From Sabellastarte sp. h YS-2021 (Eukaryota > Annelida > Polychaeta > Sabellida > Sabellidae): a stretch of 64,000 nt of DNA. The position numbers were made by a program, and so were the translations under genes. The notes beneath the pieces are model-generated. The model was not told the DNA's origin and made no database searches. It saw only the letters and a list, made by a program, of their open reading frames with translations. The stretch lies in NCBI GenBank assembly GCA_964017235.1, contig OZ024933.1, positions 63,222,255 through 63,286,254 of the forward strand, given 5' to 3'. Below are positions 20,503-32,665 of the stretch, in pieces. Positions within the stretch are counted from its first letter, which is position 1, and each line of letters opens with the position of its first letter.

Positions 20503-20506
20503 ATAT

Positions 20507-21125
20507 TTATACGAAATTCTCTAAATGCAATCATTTTCAAGTTACAAGTGATTTTACTCATGATGGAGGTTACTGAAAATCCCAAAAGTAGCTATTACTC
20601 ACTTAGCTATTGAGACAGACACCCAAGTTACTCACCATGTTGTAGCTATGAAAAAAGTAGCTGAATAACATATTTTAACAAAATGCTCTAAATGCAACAC
20701 TTTTCAAGTTATAAGTGATTTAGTGCATGATTTCATGAATTTTAATGCATTAAAAATTATTAAAAAAATTTATTAAAAAAAAAATAAGACAGATCCAGGT
20801 CTCTTACTCACACTAGAGAATCTACCTCTGGCCTAGTAAATATATGCAAGATATGAGAGAAATCCCTGCAATAGTCACTGAGAAAATTGTGATAAAGTGT
20901 TGAAATTTTCACACTTTTGGTGGGGGTACCTCCCTTGTAATGTCTCTAGCAAACAGACGAACAGACAGATTTGCATGCCTTGAACAATTTTTCATCCTCG
21001 ATAGGTAAGGTATCTTTAAAAAAAAACAGCATGTCTCTAGGCCTTGTAGTTTTGGAGGAGAAGTTGTTCACGCGGACGCCCACGCCACAGAGTGACGACA
21101 TAAAAATACTGATGTCAGCAACATT
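20507..21125 (+). repeat. End of the 155-bp array and tail of element Z copy 1
   Basis: 20507-20720 continues the 155-bp satellite after the insertion. 20870-21119 is a tail shared with 23320-23557: the words tgataaagtgttgaaatttt, gaacagacagat, ttttcatcct and aacagcatgtc recur in the same order. The tail ends near atgtcagc, as in copy 2. Confidence 0.75.
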
Positions 21126-22484
21126 CCAAATGTTAAATACTATACTTTTGTTTCTTGCAGTTTGTATATGGATTTGTAAATTTACTCTAAGACTTAAGAA
21201 ATTTTACAATTTTCTTCAAGTTCATTTTGTGGTGGAGTAAATCACTTGTTACTTCAACACTATTGAGTTGAGGATTTGTATCAAATATTGTTCATCTACT
21301 TCTTGATGATCTCTGTCAAGGTAGATTAACAGAGCTGTTGTTCCCTTAAGGTGAGTAATAGCTACTTTGATGGATCAGCTTTGAATAAATCACCTCTAAC
21401 TACAAAACTCTGGCATAGACAGTGTTTTTATGAAATATGTTGTTCATCTACTTTTTGATGCTCTGTGGCGTGCAAAAATCTTCAGAGCACTAGCTCAATT
21501 AAGCTGATTAAATATGTCAACAATAATCACTTAATATAACTGTAAAACTATTTAACATAATGAGTTGACAACAGTTTTGCAGCATGTGTGTCTTGTTTCT
21601 TCTTGCAGATAATTTCCTACATGTAAACATGCCTAGAGTCACATACAAAGTATTCACCACAAAATCTAAACTGATTAGACTGACTAAACTCTCACTCTCT
21701 GTAGTAGCAGTAAGGCGTGTACAACAAAATCAGATAGCCATTGGACAAGTAGATTCTATCATTCTATGGATTATGAACTAATTGTTATGGCTAGTTGTGA
21801 GACTGACCAATGGAAATTGCGGAAAAATCTAAAATATAAGCATGTTACTACAAAAAACCTCAATTGCAATTCTCCTGTTGAAGAGGCCGTAACTGGCTTT
21901 ATCGATCCATATTGAACAATTTTATTTTGTAACTTTCTGCATAGCTATGATACATTAACACATGAAATTAATTTATTATATATTAGCTCTCTGAAGTATC
22001 TATTTGTATGATTGTGCTCCAAAATATCAATTTCAGTCCTACATCTAACTTGAGACTCACATAAGGCTACCTCTTCTATTTCAAAGTTGTATTATTTCAT
22101 CCAGGGTATCTAGTCTGGTGTTTTCACATTCAAGAAACAAGGCATAAAAAGGCATCTTCACAAGTATCTGCTATTGTGTGTTATTTTTTGTCACCATTCT
22201 TGTAATTTGTGGAGGCTACCAATATTTTTTATAGTAAAGCATATAAAAGCAGAACATTTTAAAAATTAAAAGGGTAAAAACTCTAGACCCCTTTTTGTAA
22301 AACTCTGAAGTCCATTTCCTTTTTTAGGAAGACATTAATATCAGGTCCCCTGAGAGAGTTGCTTCCATTTAATCTGTTATAACGGTTCTGGTTAAGAGAA
22401 ATATTATTCTGATCAAAAGTTTGGACTTACTGTAATAAATCTAAAATTTTCCATATGTGAAAATACTAATAAAAAACAAGCAAT
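21126..22484. other. Non-coding stretch with reversed 155-bp satellite fragments
   Basis: About 21300-21500 contains 155-bp satellite sequence in reverse orientation (ggtgagtaatagctactttg; gttgttcatctactttttga). 21500-22484 shows no array, gene or recognised element. Confidence 0.55.
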
Positions 22485-23580
22485 CAGGGCCTGTGAATGG
22501 GCTCTGTGTCAGCTGACAGTGTGTTCTGAGTTTCAGAGTGGGAATGAAAGAAGAAAAGGACACAAAAGTTGTACAGTGCAAATGGTATTCAGACTTAAAG
22601 GAGGTGGAAAACATATTTCAACAAAATACTGTAATGCAATAATTTCTGAGTTATAACTGATTTACTCAACAGTGAGAATCTCAAAGTAGCTTTTGCTCAG
22701 CTATGCACTGAGCTACAGGTCTGCAATTGTACTATGTTGCAGCTGACCAAAAAGTGGGTGAACAACATATTTAAACAAGATACTGTAAATGCAATAGTTT
22801 TCAAGTTACAACTGATTTACCCAACAGTGAGAACCTCAAAGTATCTATTGCTCATCTGTGCTATGAGTTACTGGTCTGCAAAAGTAGGTGAATACCGGTA
22901 ACTTATTCAAAGAAAATAGTCTAAATGCAATAGTGTTCAATTTAAACTCATTTAATCAACAGTGAGAATCTGAAAGTAGCTATTGCTCAGCTATGCAATG
23001 AGATAAAGGTCTGTAATTTCAGTGTGTAAAAGCTAACTGAAAAGTAGGCGAATAACATATTTACACAAGATACTTTAAATGCAATATTTTTCAAGTTACA
23101 ATTGATTTTACTCAACAGTGAGATCCTGAAAGTAGCAATTGCTCAGATTTGCAATGAGCTACAGGTCTGCAATTTCCAAAAGGTATAGCTGACTGAAAAG
23201 CAGGTGAATAACATATTTAGACAAAATACTACAAATGTAAAAGTTTTCAAGTTGCAACTGATTTACTCAACAGTGAGAACCTGAAAGTATTTAGTCATCA
23301 GTCAATGACTGCAATAGTCAATGAGAAAACTGGGATAAAGTGTTGAAATTTCCACACTTTGGGGGGTCCTCACTTGTAATGGCTCCTGGGAACAGACCAA
23401 CAAACAGATCTGCATGACGAACACTTTTTTTCATCCTTGATAGTTGAGGTATCTTTAAAAAATAACAGCATGTCCCTGGGTCTTGTACTTTTGGAGAAGT
23501 TATTCATGCAGACGCATACGCCAACGACACAGACTGATGCCATAATGTCAGCTGACTGACAAGTTTGCAATTTTATTGCG
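22485..23580 (+). mobile_element. Satellite-bearing element Z, copy 2 (about 1.1 kb)
   Basis: This compact copy shows the whole order: imperfect hairpin head (22485-22504, gggcctgtgaatgggctc), tgtcagctgac, the aagaaaaggacacaaaagtt segment, about five 155-bp units (22600-23320) and the tail (23320-23557) ending atgtcagctgac. A gtcagctgac palindrome thus lies near both ends. Copy 1 has the same order, spread from 12948 to about 21125 by nested insertions. Confidence 0.7.
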
Positions 23581-23979
23581 TTAATACATCCTGTCCAATG
23601 GACAATTGCTGAATAACTACCGTTTGTTCGGCGGGTTAGTTTCTAGGGGCTTAAGTGAACTCATAAACGATAATAAATTGTCAACCTACAGTCCAGACTG
23701 ACTTCGTCAGGAGACCCATAGGCCCATGGTCGGTTATCAGAACCCGGTTGCCGGGACTATACCGACGTTGCCCCCCCCATGTTTTTACAGACCTGCTCTG
23801 AGGTAGAAGAGAAGGATGAATTCTGTCCCAGAAGGCAAATAAACCTCACGAAGGAAACACATCACAGTTTTTTTGGTGACTTTTTCATTTTTTTAACTAT
23901 TTCAGTATGAACTATTTATACTATGTAAATATATACAAATCAGTGTGAAGGTGTTACTTCCAGTGGCAGGCTGACAAGA

Positions 23980-24720
23980 TTTGCTCTAATGAGACTCCCG
24001 ACTGGGAGGCTTTAGAAGCAGCAAAGGCCCTGACATCATGGGCTTTAATGTGATGTAAGGTGAGGGCCTCCTGATAAGAGAGCTCGTAACATAGGATCAC
24101 AGTCTGCTTGATCCATGAGGAGATAGTGGCAGGTTAGATGTCCTTGTCAAAGCCTTTCTTAAAGGGGACAAAGACTAACTGCTTGTTCTGCCTGAGGTCC
24201 TGTCCAAATAGTAGCGCAATGCTCTAACCGGACACAGGGACCTGTCAGACTTGAGGGACTAATCCAGCGTTGGGGCCAGGGCTGGTATAACCACTGGGGC
24301 GACAATGACAGGACCTTCTTTGGCAAGCTAATTCTTGGAAAGAAACCTGGGTGATGGGCACAGGGACACCTTTGACCAGTCTGACTGGTGTCTTATGTTC
24401 TTGTTTTGCCAAGCATGAATCTCACTCCTGTGTTTGCCTGACCCTAGGGCCAACAGGAAAACAGTTTTGAAGGTCAAATGCTTCAAAGGGGCCTCTTTAA
24501 TTGGTTCAAACGGAGCCTTAGTCAGTTGGTGCAACACCAGGGAGAGGGTCCTGGAGGGGATTCTCCTCTGTCCTTTGGGTCTGTCACTGTGGAAACTGTC
24601 CAGGAGACGGGCGAGATTTTCATCTTTGCTGACATTAATGTGTGAATTTCCCAGTTTGTCAGAAATGGCTAACCTGTATCCATCAATGGTACTGGGCTGT
24701 AACTTCCTGTCTTGAAAAAA
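23980..24720 (-). pseudogene. DIRS tyrosine recombinase remnant
   Basis: On the minus strand, 24328-24537 encodes APFEPIKEAPLKHLTFKT and the arginine box GSGKHRSEIHAW. About 24020-24050 encodes KAHDVRAFAAS, the H-x-x-R box, followed by a SACHWK-like segment. The region after that, where the catalytic tyrosine would lie, is interrupted. Several frameshifts separate these blocks. This enzyme would integrate the circular element DNA; this copy cannot. Confidence 0.82.
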
Positions 24721-25157
24721 GGTACATAAGGATGTCAGCTACTGACTTTATAGGGGGTGCCCTGAAATCCACCTGATTACTCAGGCACCACTTTGGTCCA
24801 CTTTGCCTAATAGACAGATTTGGTTGATCCTCTCTGAGAAGCTTCAATTCGTGCTGCCACTGCTTCAGAAAAGCCCTGCTTTTTGATTGCTGAGGCTCTA
24901 GGAGCCATGCATGCAGATTTAGATTTGACAGGTTCCTGTGAGGAATCTGGCTGAATGACTGAGTGAGCAGGTTGGGTAGGTTGGGCAGGTTCAGAGGAAT
25001 TTGGCTGGACATGGTCACTAGATCCCAGAACCAGGGCATGTTGGGCCACCCAGGAGCAATCAGAATGATTCTCCTCCATGTGTAGTCCTGCAACTTCTCC
25101 ACCACTTTGCCCAAGATGGCTGCTGGTGGAAATGCGTATGGGTCCAGATCCTCCCAT
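24683..25157 (-). pseudogene. DIRS methyltransferase-like segment and linker
   Basis: On the minus strand, IILIAPGWPNMPWFWDLV and LNLHAWLLEPQQSKSRAFL align with CLIIVIAPGWPGMPWFWDLV and LNLHAWCLGADNSKNKASL in the first DIRS-like element. This is the stretch between RNase H and recombinase. It stays open for 143 codons, but its partners are in other frames. Confidence 0.75.
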
Positions 25158-25255
25158 GGCAGGCTGAGTGCATCGACTGCCCAGGCCTAGGGGTCCAGCA
25201 CTGATGACACATACTGTGCTAACTTGTTTTTGAACGTTGTAGGAAAAAGGTCTAT

Positions 25256-25680
25256 TTAGGTTGGTGCCACCTGTTGCATATTGCCTGGAAGACCTCTGAA
25301 AGGAGAGACCACTCTGTTTAAATTGTCTGGCCTAGCCTGGATAGCTTGTCTGCTACCACATTCAGCTGGCCTGGAATGTGTTGGGCCTTCAGAATAGCTT
25401 GTTTGCTGGTACACAAGGTCAGGATTCTCCACAGAAGGGCACACAGAGGGCCCGATTTCATCCCCTCTTCTTTGCTTATATAGGCACCTGCTATGGTGTT
25501 GTCTGTGGCTATAAGAAATGTGTTGCTCTGGCAGAGGTCTTAGAACTCTTTGAGGGCCAAAAAGACGACTTTTAGTTCCAGATATTTTATGTGTAGCTTG
25601 CTCTTTGGAAGGGACTAGGTTCCCCCTGCAGTGTGATCGTTTAAGTGAGTGCCCCAGTCTTTTTTACCAGTCTGTAAACA
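25256..25680 (-). pseudogene. DIRS RNase H remnant
   Basis: The LQLFTDW start lies at the right edge (about 25670), and a block near 25320-25400 encodes an IPGQLNVVADKLS-like stretch, equivalent to IPGCLNVMADLLS in the first element. Frameshifts break the domain. A second copy of the right edge lies about 1,030 bp away at about 26700. Confidence 0.7.
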
Positions 25681-28440
25681 ATTGCAGAGCACGTTTTAGT
25701 GGGTGTAAAGGTTGATCCTGGAGCACATTGCTTTCCTCCAGCCACCATTCTAGATGGGGTGGAGCAACCTGGGAACTGGTATCACCTTTTCTAACAATTC
25801 TGGGACCCTCCAGTTTTGTTTGAGGTTCCACTGTATGGGCCTCACATGGAGTCGACCTAGGTGAACCTGTTTTTCTGTTGCTATTTAAAGCCCTATGCGG
25901 GACATCAGTTGCTGGACTGGACAGGTCGGTTCGTTTAATAATTCTCTGATTTTGGTTGACAGTGTCTGCCACCGGTCAAAGGTGGGTTTGACCTTGCCCT
26001 CTTTCAGGTCAAACTGGTAACCTACGAAGTCGAAAACTTGCTTGGGGTCCAGTTCCGACTTGTCCATGTTTACTAGCCAACCTAAGTCCTGACACAGTGC
26101 TACTAGTGTTTGTGTATGCTGGAGACAAGGATCTGGCCCAGACTAACCAGTCGTCTAGGTACTGGTTGATTCTTATACCCTTCTGTAAAGCCATCAGTTT
26201 GACCTCTTCGGTCACTACAGTGAACTCCAAGGGAGCTGTAGACAGACCAAATGGTAGTGCTTTGAACAGGTGGGGATGTACATAGCAGCTGAGGATTGTC
26301 GGTGACCTTGTTAAGTTTGGTCTGGTCTGGAAAGGGTGGGTGTAGCCCTCTTTCAATATTTGTACTACTTTGGGTCCGGCCCCCAAGGCTTTCCAAGTTT
26401 CCCAAAACTGGTTTAGTCTGGCCCCTACAGGCAGATTTTGTACAAAAACATTTGGAACATTTCGTGCAAGTTTGACAGAACACAACTGATCTACGCAGGA
26501 AACATTGTTCACATATTTTAATGACCCACGCTGTCTGTGGCTATAAGAAATATGTTGCTCTGGCAGAGGTCTTAGAACTCTTTGAGCGCCAAAAAGACCG
26601 CCTTTAGTTCCAGATATTTTATGTGTAGCTTGCTCTTTGGAAGGGACTAGGTTCCCCCTGCAGTGTGATCATTTAAGTGAGTGCCCCAGTCTTTTTTACC
26701 AGTCTGTAAACAATTGCAGAGCACGTTTTAGTGGGTGTAAAGGTTGATCCTGGAGCACATTGCTTTCCTCCAGCCACCATTCTAGATGGGGTGGAGCAAC
26801 CTGGGAACTGGTATCACCTTTTCTAGCAATTCTGGTTCTGTTGCTGTTTAAAGCCCTATGCGGGACATCAGTTGCTGGACTGGACAGGTCGGTCCGTTTA
26901 ATAATTATCTGATTTTGGTTGACAGTGTCTGCCACCGGTCAAAGGTGGGTTTGACCTTGCCCTCTTTCAGGTCACACTGGTAACCTACGAAGTCGAAAAC
27001 TTGCTTGGGGACCAGTTCCGACTTGTCCATGTTTACTAGCCAACCTAAGTCCTGACACTAGTGTTTGTGTATGCTGGAGACAAGGATCTGGCCCGGACTA
27101 ACCAGTCGTCTAGGTACTGGTGGATTCTTATATGCTTCTGTAAAGCCATCAGTTTGACCTCTTCCGTCACTACAGTGAACTCTAAGGGAGCTGTAGACAG
27201 ACCAAATGGTAGTGCTTTGAACAGGTATGTTTTGCCCTGGACATGAAATTTAATCAAGATATTTTCTTGATTGGTTTTGTATGGGTATGTGGAAGTAGGC
27301 GTAGTTGAAATCTATGGACGTGAGCCACTCCCCTGTCTTTAGGGAGGTACGGATCGCTTCTGGTGTCTCCATTTTGAATTTTTCTGCCTTGAGGAATTTG
27401 TTGAGATTGCTCAGATCTAGTATATGTCTCCATTTGTTGTTCGGTTTTGGAACCAGAAATAGCCGGTTGTAAAAGCCCAAAGATTCTTGATTTTTGACCA
27501 ACTCTACTGCATTTTTTGTTTGTCAGCTGATGCAATGCATCCAACAGGTAGAGGTTCCTGTGGGGATGTACATAGCAGCTGAGGATTGTCGGTGACCTTG
27601 TTAAGTTTGGTCTGGTCTGTAAAGGGTGGGTGTAGCCCTCTTTCAACATTTGTACTACTTTGGGTCCAGCCCCCAAGGCTTTCCAAGTTTCCCAAAACTG
27701 GTTTAGTCTGGCCCCTACAGGCAGATTTTGTACAAAAACATTTGGAACATTTGGTGCAAGTTTGACAGAACACAACTGATCTACGCAGGTACTGGTGGAT
27801 TCTTATACCCTTCTGTACAGCCATCAGTTTGACCTCTTCGATCACTACAGTGAACTCCAAGGGAGCTGTAGACAGACCAAATGGTAGTGCTTTGAACAGG
27901 AATGATTTGCCCTGGACATGAAATTTAATCAAGATATTTTCTTGATTGGTTTTGTATGGGTATGTGGAAGTAGGCGTCGTTGAAATCTATGGACGTGAGC
28001 CACTCCCCTGTCTTTAGGGAGGTCCAGATCGTTTCTGGTGTCTCCATTTTGAATTTTTCTGCCTTGAGGAATTTGTTGAGATTGCTCAGATCTAGTATAT
28101 GCCTCCATTTGTTGTTCGGTTTTGGAACCAAAAATAGCCGGTTGTAAAAGCCCAAAGATTCTTGATTTTTGACCAACTCTACTGCAGTTTTTGTTTGTCA
28201 GCTGATACAATGCATCCAACAGGTAGAGGTTCCTGTGGGGATGTACATAGCAGCTGAGGATTGTCGGTGACCTTGTTAAGTTTGGTCTGGTCTGGAAAGG
28301 GTGGGTGTAGCCCTCTTTCAACATTTGTACTACTTTGGGTCCAGCCCCCAAGGCTTTCCTTCCCAAAACTGGTTTAGTCTGGCCCCTACAGGCAGATTTG
28401 GTGCAAGTTTGACATAACACAACCGATCTACGCAGGAAAC
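25664..28440 (-). pseudogene. DIRS reverse transcriptase, tandemly duplicated segments
   Basis: RT blocks occur more than once on the minus strand. MVKNQESLGFYNRLFLVPKP is at 27250-27501 and again at 27925-28176; the LFKALPFGLSTAPLEFTVV block is at about 26200, 27200 and 27880; QYLDDWLV is at about 26140 and 27100. A unit of about 1,030 bp is repeated (about 25499 onward and 26529 onward), and a unit of about 676 bp is repeated (about 27114 onward and 27790 onward). The copies are very similar to each other, so the duplications are younger than most point decay. No copy is a full RT. Confidence 0.82.
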
Positions 28441-28728
28441 ATTGTTCATATATTTTAATGACCCATGTCTTACAACAGCCGGACTTACACCTTTCCTTTG
28501 TGGCTGCCCTTAAACAATATGTGCATGATTTACAACAACTGAGTTTACATTTATTACTGACTGACAACAATCTACTGTCTCTTCGGACACAGGTCCAGTC
28601 TGGTGACACTGACAGAAGTTTACAGTCCTTTGGTTGTTCCTGTGGTCCGGTCCAGTGGGGCTGATACAAATTTAGACTCCTTAAAGTCAGCCGCCTGCAC
28701 ACTGGGATACTTATACAGTAATTGTCAT

Positions 28729-29940
28729 TTATACGACGGCTGACCCCTGGCCAGATGTGAGTAAAACTTGTTTGTCTGTCGACCACCCCTCTTCTTGTTG
28801 TTGAAATGACTCAGGTGTTTCCAGCTGGTTTGCCAGATCTCTGTTCTTGTGTTTGTCTATCTGACCGTCTGTAAGGGTGAAATCTATTGTCCCTCCTGCC
28901 ACCAGCTTGACCATGAGACCAACCCTTGTCTTCAAATCTGCCAATATCATCTTCAGCTTTCTTTAACACACAGTCCGGAAACAGTGTCCAGAGGAGCCTG
29001 ACATAAAGCTGCCAGACTTCACATCAGCCAAGTAAGGGGTCCTTCTGCAGAGAGTGCAGAGAGTGACATTCACCATGGAGACAAAGGTGAAATCTGACAG
29101 GTGCTCCATGGCCTTGGCTACACACTGTGTGATACTGTTGCTGAAGTTCATCAGATACTGAACCTCTTCTGTAGCAGCTCCTGCTTTGCCAGCAGACTTC
29201 CCTTTGGCTTGTTCGTACTGAATAATTCTGAGCTGTGTTTGCATACCCTGCTTGACCATACTGAGTTCCGCTGCTTGATTACACACATAGGTGGACTCCC
29301 TTGCTGCCTTCTCCCAACATCTGAGGGTGTCCTGTGACAAGGTACGTGAAGTTGGAGCTAGTGATGTAAGTCCAGATGATCTTGCTATCCGGCTGTATGC
29401 ATTATTAAGCTTGGCAGCGTCACAGTGCCAGAATGATACAGAACTGGTGGATTGGGGTGGAGCCCATACCATTTGGCATGAGATTTGCTCTGCTTCACAA
29501 ACTTGTCCCTTTGCAGATCCCTTGTCTCAGAGCTTCTGGACGGATATCCTTGTGTGAGTGTCAGGTTCAAACCGTCCATTTTCCTGTACAGTCAGTCATC
29601 TGTTGGTAGGTTTACACAAATTTTTCCCACTGGTTGTTGTTTGGGTGCAGCAAAGGGGTTATCCTCCACACTAGAAGTATGTGTATCCATATCTGGAATA
29701 TGTGTCCAGCCCATATAAGAATGCACACCACATATTGTCTCTATATAATTCTGTCCCTCTTTGGAAACCTGGTCTGTGTTGGTTACAGGTATCCTGTTCC
29801 GGATCTGACACTTCATCTTCCTCATATTGACCAGTGGGCAGTTCCTGAATAACACAGTCATTATCCGAATCAGAGCTGGTATCCATATCAGTCTCTGGTG
29901 ATTGCTGGACCTGTACAGGTGAAGTGCTGGGATCAAATCC
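28729..29940 (-). pseudogene. DIRS gag-like remnant
   Basis: 28963-29472 on the minus strand is open for 169 codons and includes ESTYVCNQAAELSMVKQGMQ and a helix-rich stretch. 29671-29886 encodes an acidic MDTSSDSDNDCVIQELPTGQ segment. Position upstream of the RT and composition fit gag. I recognise no domain beyond that, and the frames disagree. Confidence 0.55.
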
Positions 29941-30345
29941 AGAGTTATCAGTCTTAGGCCGGTGAGAAGGCTGCTGATGAAGAGTGGCTGATTGATTGGT
30001 CAGTTACTGGTGAGTAAATGAAGTACTAGGCCTGTTATCTGTCTTAGGCTGGTGCAACGGCTGCCAAGAGTGAGTGGCCGGTTGGTTGGTCGGTGGATGG
30101 TGAGTACTAGCAGTAGTAAGCCGGTTGCCAAACTTAAACTGGTGAGCAGGCTGCTGATAGTGAGTGGTCAGTAAACTGGTTGGTTGAAGAAGCTGGTCGG
30201 TAGATCTGGGCCTGTATCAGTCTTAGGCTGGTGTGCAGGCTGCTAATGAACAGTTGCTGGTGATCTGGTCGGTTCCTGCTGATTGGTGGTCGGTTGGTCG
30301 CTCTGAGGTTTTAGATAGACTGGTTGTTGTCTACAGCACCGGCTG
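29940..30345 (-). repeat. About 90-bp imperfect tandem repeat
   Basis: The tatcagtcttaggctggtg word and variants recur near 29945, 30038, 30126 and 30212, with ttggttggtcggt words between them. It lies at the 5' edge of the second DIRS-like element and may encode a repetitive gag N-terminus, but no frame is intact. Confidence 0.65.
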
Positions 30346-30479
30346 GTGGAGGTTTAGCTGCAGAAACGACCACAGATGAAACAACCAATCAGTGACCGAA
30401 TGAATCGTTCACATATAGAGTTACTGACCTTGATGACTGACAAGATAAGTCATGCAAGAGAAAAAATTTGGTCCTGTGT

Positions 30480-30827
30480 GCATTTTGACCCATAGGTAGG
30501 TGAATAACATATTTAAACAAAATTCTCTAAATGCAATAGTTTTCGAGTTAAGACTGATTTATTCAAAAGTGAAAACCTAAAAGTAGCTATTACTCAGCTA
30601 TGCAATGAGCTACAGGTCTGCAATTTTACTATGCTACAGCTGACCCCAAAGTAGGTGGAAAACATATTGGGAAAAAAATAGTGTAAATCCAATAGTTTTT
30701 AAGTTGTAATGGATTTACTCAACAGTGAGAACCTGAAAGTAGCTATTCCTCAGCTATGCAATGAGGTACAGGTCTGCGATTTCATTGTCTTATACCTGAC
30801 CCAAAAGTAGGTGAATAACAAATTTAA
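30480..30827 (+). repeat. 155-bp satellite, left part of a block split by element Y
   Basis: About two units with the same words as the main array (aggtgaataacatatttaaa, tttactcaacagtgagaacc, tagctattcctcagctatgc). It stops at tttaa and resumes at 33943 after element Y. Confidence 0.88.
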
Positions 30828-31319
30828 ACTAGAGGATCACAAAAAAAATAATGTTTTTGCTATGCAAAAACAAAGCGTCCCGAAAAGGATATAAAGGTGA
30901 GTGCTAAAGTATTAAGAAAATGCTTCGTTTCTAGCCTTATACTGTTGTGGCAACCAAAGTCAGCGCAGTCTGCTCTATCTAGCACGGTTTTCAAGATATA
31001 AGCATTTTTGTGTTTTGCAAAAAATTCGAAATTTCAAAATGTCCGCTATATTTGGCGAGACAAAAATATTTTGAAAATTGGCATGGCTACTCTGCAGAGA
31101 TACCCAGCAGGTCAAAAATTTTGTTGAGTTCACTCCATCTAGCACGGTTTTCGAGATATAAGCATTTTTGTGTTTTGCAAAAACTTTGAAAATTCAAACT
31201 GGCCACCATTTTTGGGGAGACAAAAATTTTTGACAAGACCACTCCCGCGGTATGTATCTCCCGCCAGCATTAAAGGAGAAGAAATAGCTTTTCCGAGATA
31301 TTCACAATTTTTCATTTTC

Positions 31320-32660
31320 GTGTGTGAAAGCTCTTCCAAAAGTAGGTGAATGAGTTACTTGAGAAAAATTGGCTATCTGCAATACTATTAAGAGATAATT
31401 CGCATTTACTCCTTTTGAGTAGGTGAGTAATTACCTATGGGTCTGGGACTTCACCAAGTGAAAGTTCTCCCAAAAGTAGATGAATGAGTTATTTGATAAA
31501 AATTGGGTATCCGAAATACTTTTAGAGATAATTCGCATTTACTCATTTTGAGTAGGTGAATAATTAGCTATGGGTCTGAAACTTCACCATGTGAAAGCTC
31601 TCCCACAAGTAGATGAATGAATATTTGATACAAATTGGGTATCTGCAATACTTTTACAGATAATTAGCATTTACTCATTTTGAGTAGGTGAATAATTAGC
31701 TATGGGTATGAAACTTCACCGAGTGAAAGCTCTCCCAAAAGTAGATGAATGAGTTATTTGAGAAAAAGTGGCTATCTGCAATACTTTTAGAGATAATTCG
31801 CATTTACTCATTTTGAGTAGGTGAATAATTACCTATGGGTCTGAAACTTCACCATGTGAAAGCTCTCCCACAAGTAGATGAATGAATATTTGATACAAAT
31901 TGGGTATCTGCAATACTTTTACAGATAATTAGCATTTACTCATTTTGAGTAGGTGAATAATTAGCTATGGGTATGAAACTTCACCGAGTGAAAGCTCTCC
32001 CAAAAGTAGATGAATGAGTTATTTGAGAAAACTTGGCTATCTGCAATACTTTTAGAGATAATTCGCATTTACTCATTTTGAGTAGGTGAGTAATTAGCTA
32101 TGGGTCTGAAACTTCACCATGTGAAAGCTCTTCCAAAAGTAGGTGAATGAGTTATTTGAAAAAATTGACTATCTGCAATACTTTTAAGAGATAATTCGCA
32201 TTTACTCATTTTGAGTAGGTGAGTAATTATCTACGGGTCTGAAACTTCACCATGTGAAAGCTCTCCCAAAAGTAGATGAATGAGTTATTTGATAAAAATT
32301 GGGTATCCGCAATACTTTTACAGATAATTAGCATTTACTCATTCTGAGTAGGTGAGTAATTAGCTATGGGTCTGAAACTTCACCATGTGAAAGCTCTTCC
32401 AAAAGTAGGTGAATGAGTTATTTGAGAAAAATTGGCTATCTGCAATACTTTTAAGAGATAATTCGCATTTACTCATTTTGCGTAGGTGAGTAATTATCTA
32501 CGGGTCTGAAACTTCACCACGTGAAAGCTCTCCCAAAAGTAGATGAATGAGTTATTTGATAAAAATTGGGTATCCCCAATAGTTTTAGAGATAATTAGCA
32601 TTTACTCATTTTGAGTAGGTGAATAATTAGCTACGGGTCTGAAACTTCACCGAATGAAAG
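31320..32660 (+). repeat. 133-bp tandem array, about ten copies (in Y)
   Basis: The word gtgaaag recurs at 31324, 31458, 31591, 31723, 31856 and 31988 and onward, spaced 132-134. Each unit has tctcccaaaagtagatgaat, gagttatttga, tctgcaatacttttagagat, gcatttactcattttgagta and ctatgggtctgaaacttcac. Alternating two-unit similarity (31591-31860 with 31856-32120) suggests a higher-order dimer in part. Confidence 0.92.
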
Positions 32661-32665
32661 CTCTT

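Larger units (their letters stand above)
23590..30350 (-). mobile_element. Second DIRS-like element, minus strand, decayed and rearranged
   Basis: Read on the minus strand from high to low coordinates the order is gag-like, RT, RNase H, methyltransferase-like and tyrosine recombinase, as in the 2.7-8.9 kb element. It comes from a related but distinct lineage (for example GSGKHRSEIHAW against ASGKRRSEIHAW). The RT region is expanded by tandem duplications between 25.5 and 28.4 kb. I found no inverted terminal repeats or internal complementary region, so both boundaries are approximate. Confidence 0.82.

Noticed and set aside
23590..23790. Inverted terminal repeat of the second DIRS-like element
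   Set aside because: I looked for a mirror of this stretch near 30.3-30.5 kb and for an internal complementary region and found neither.
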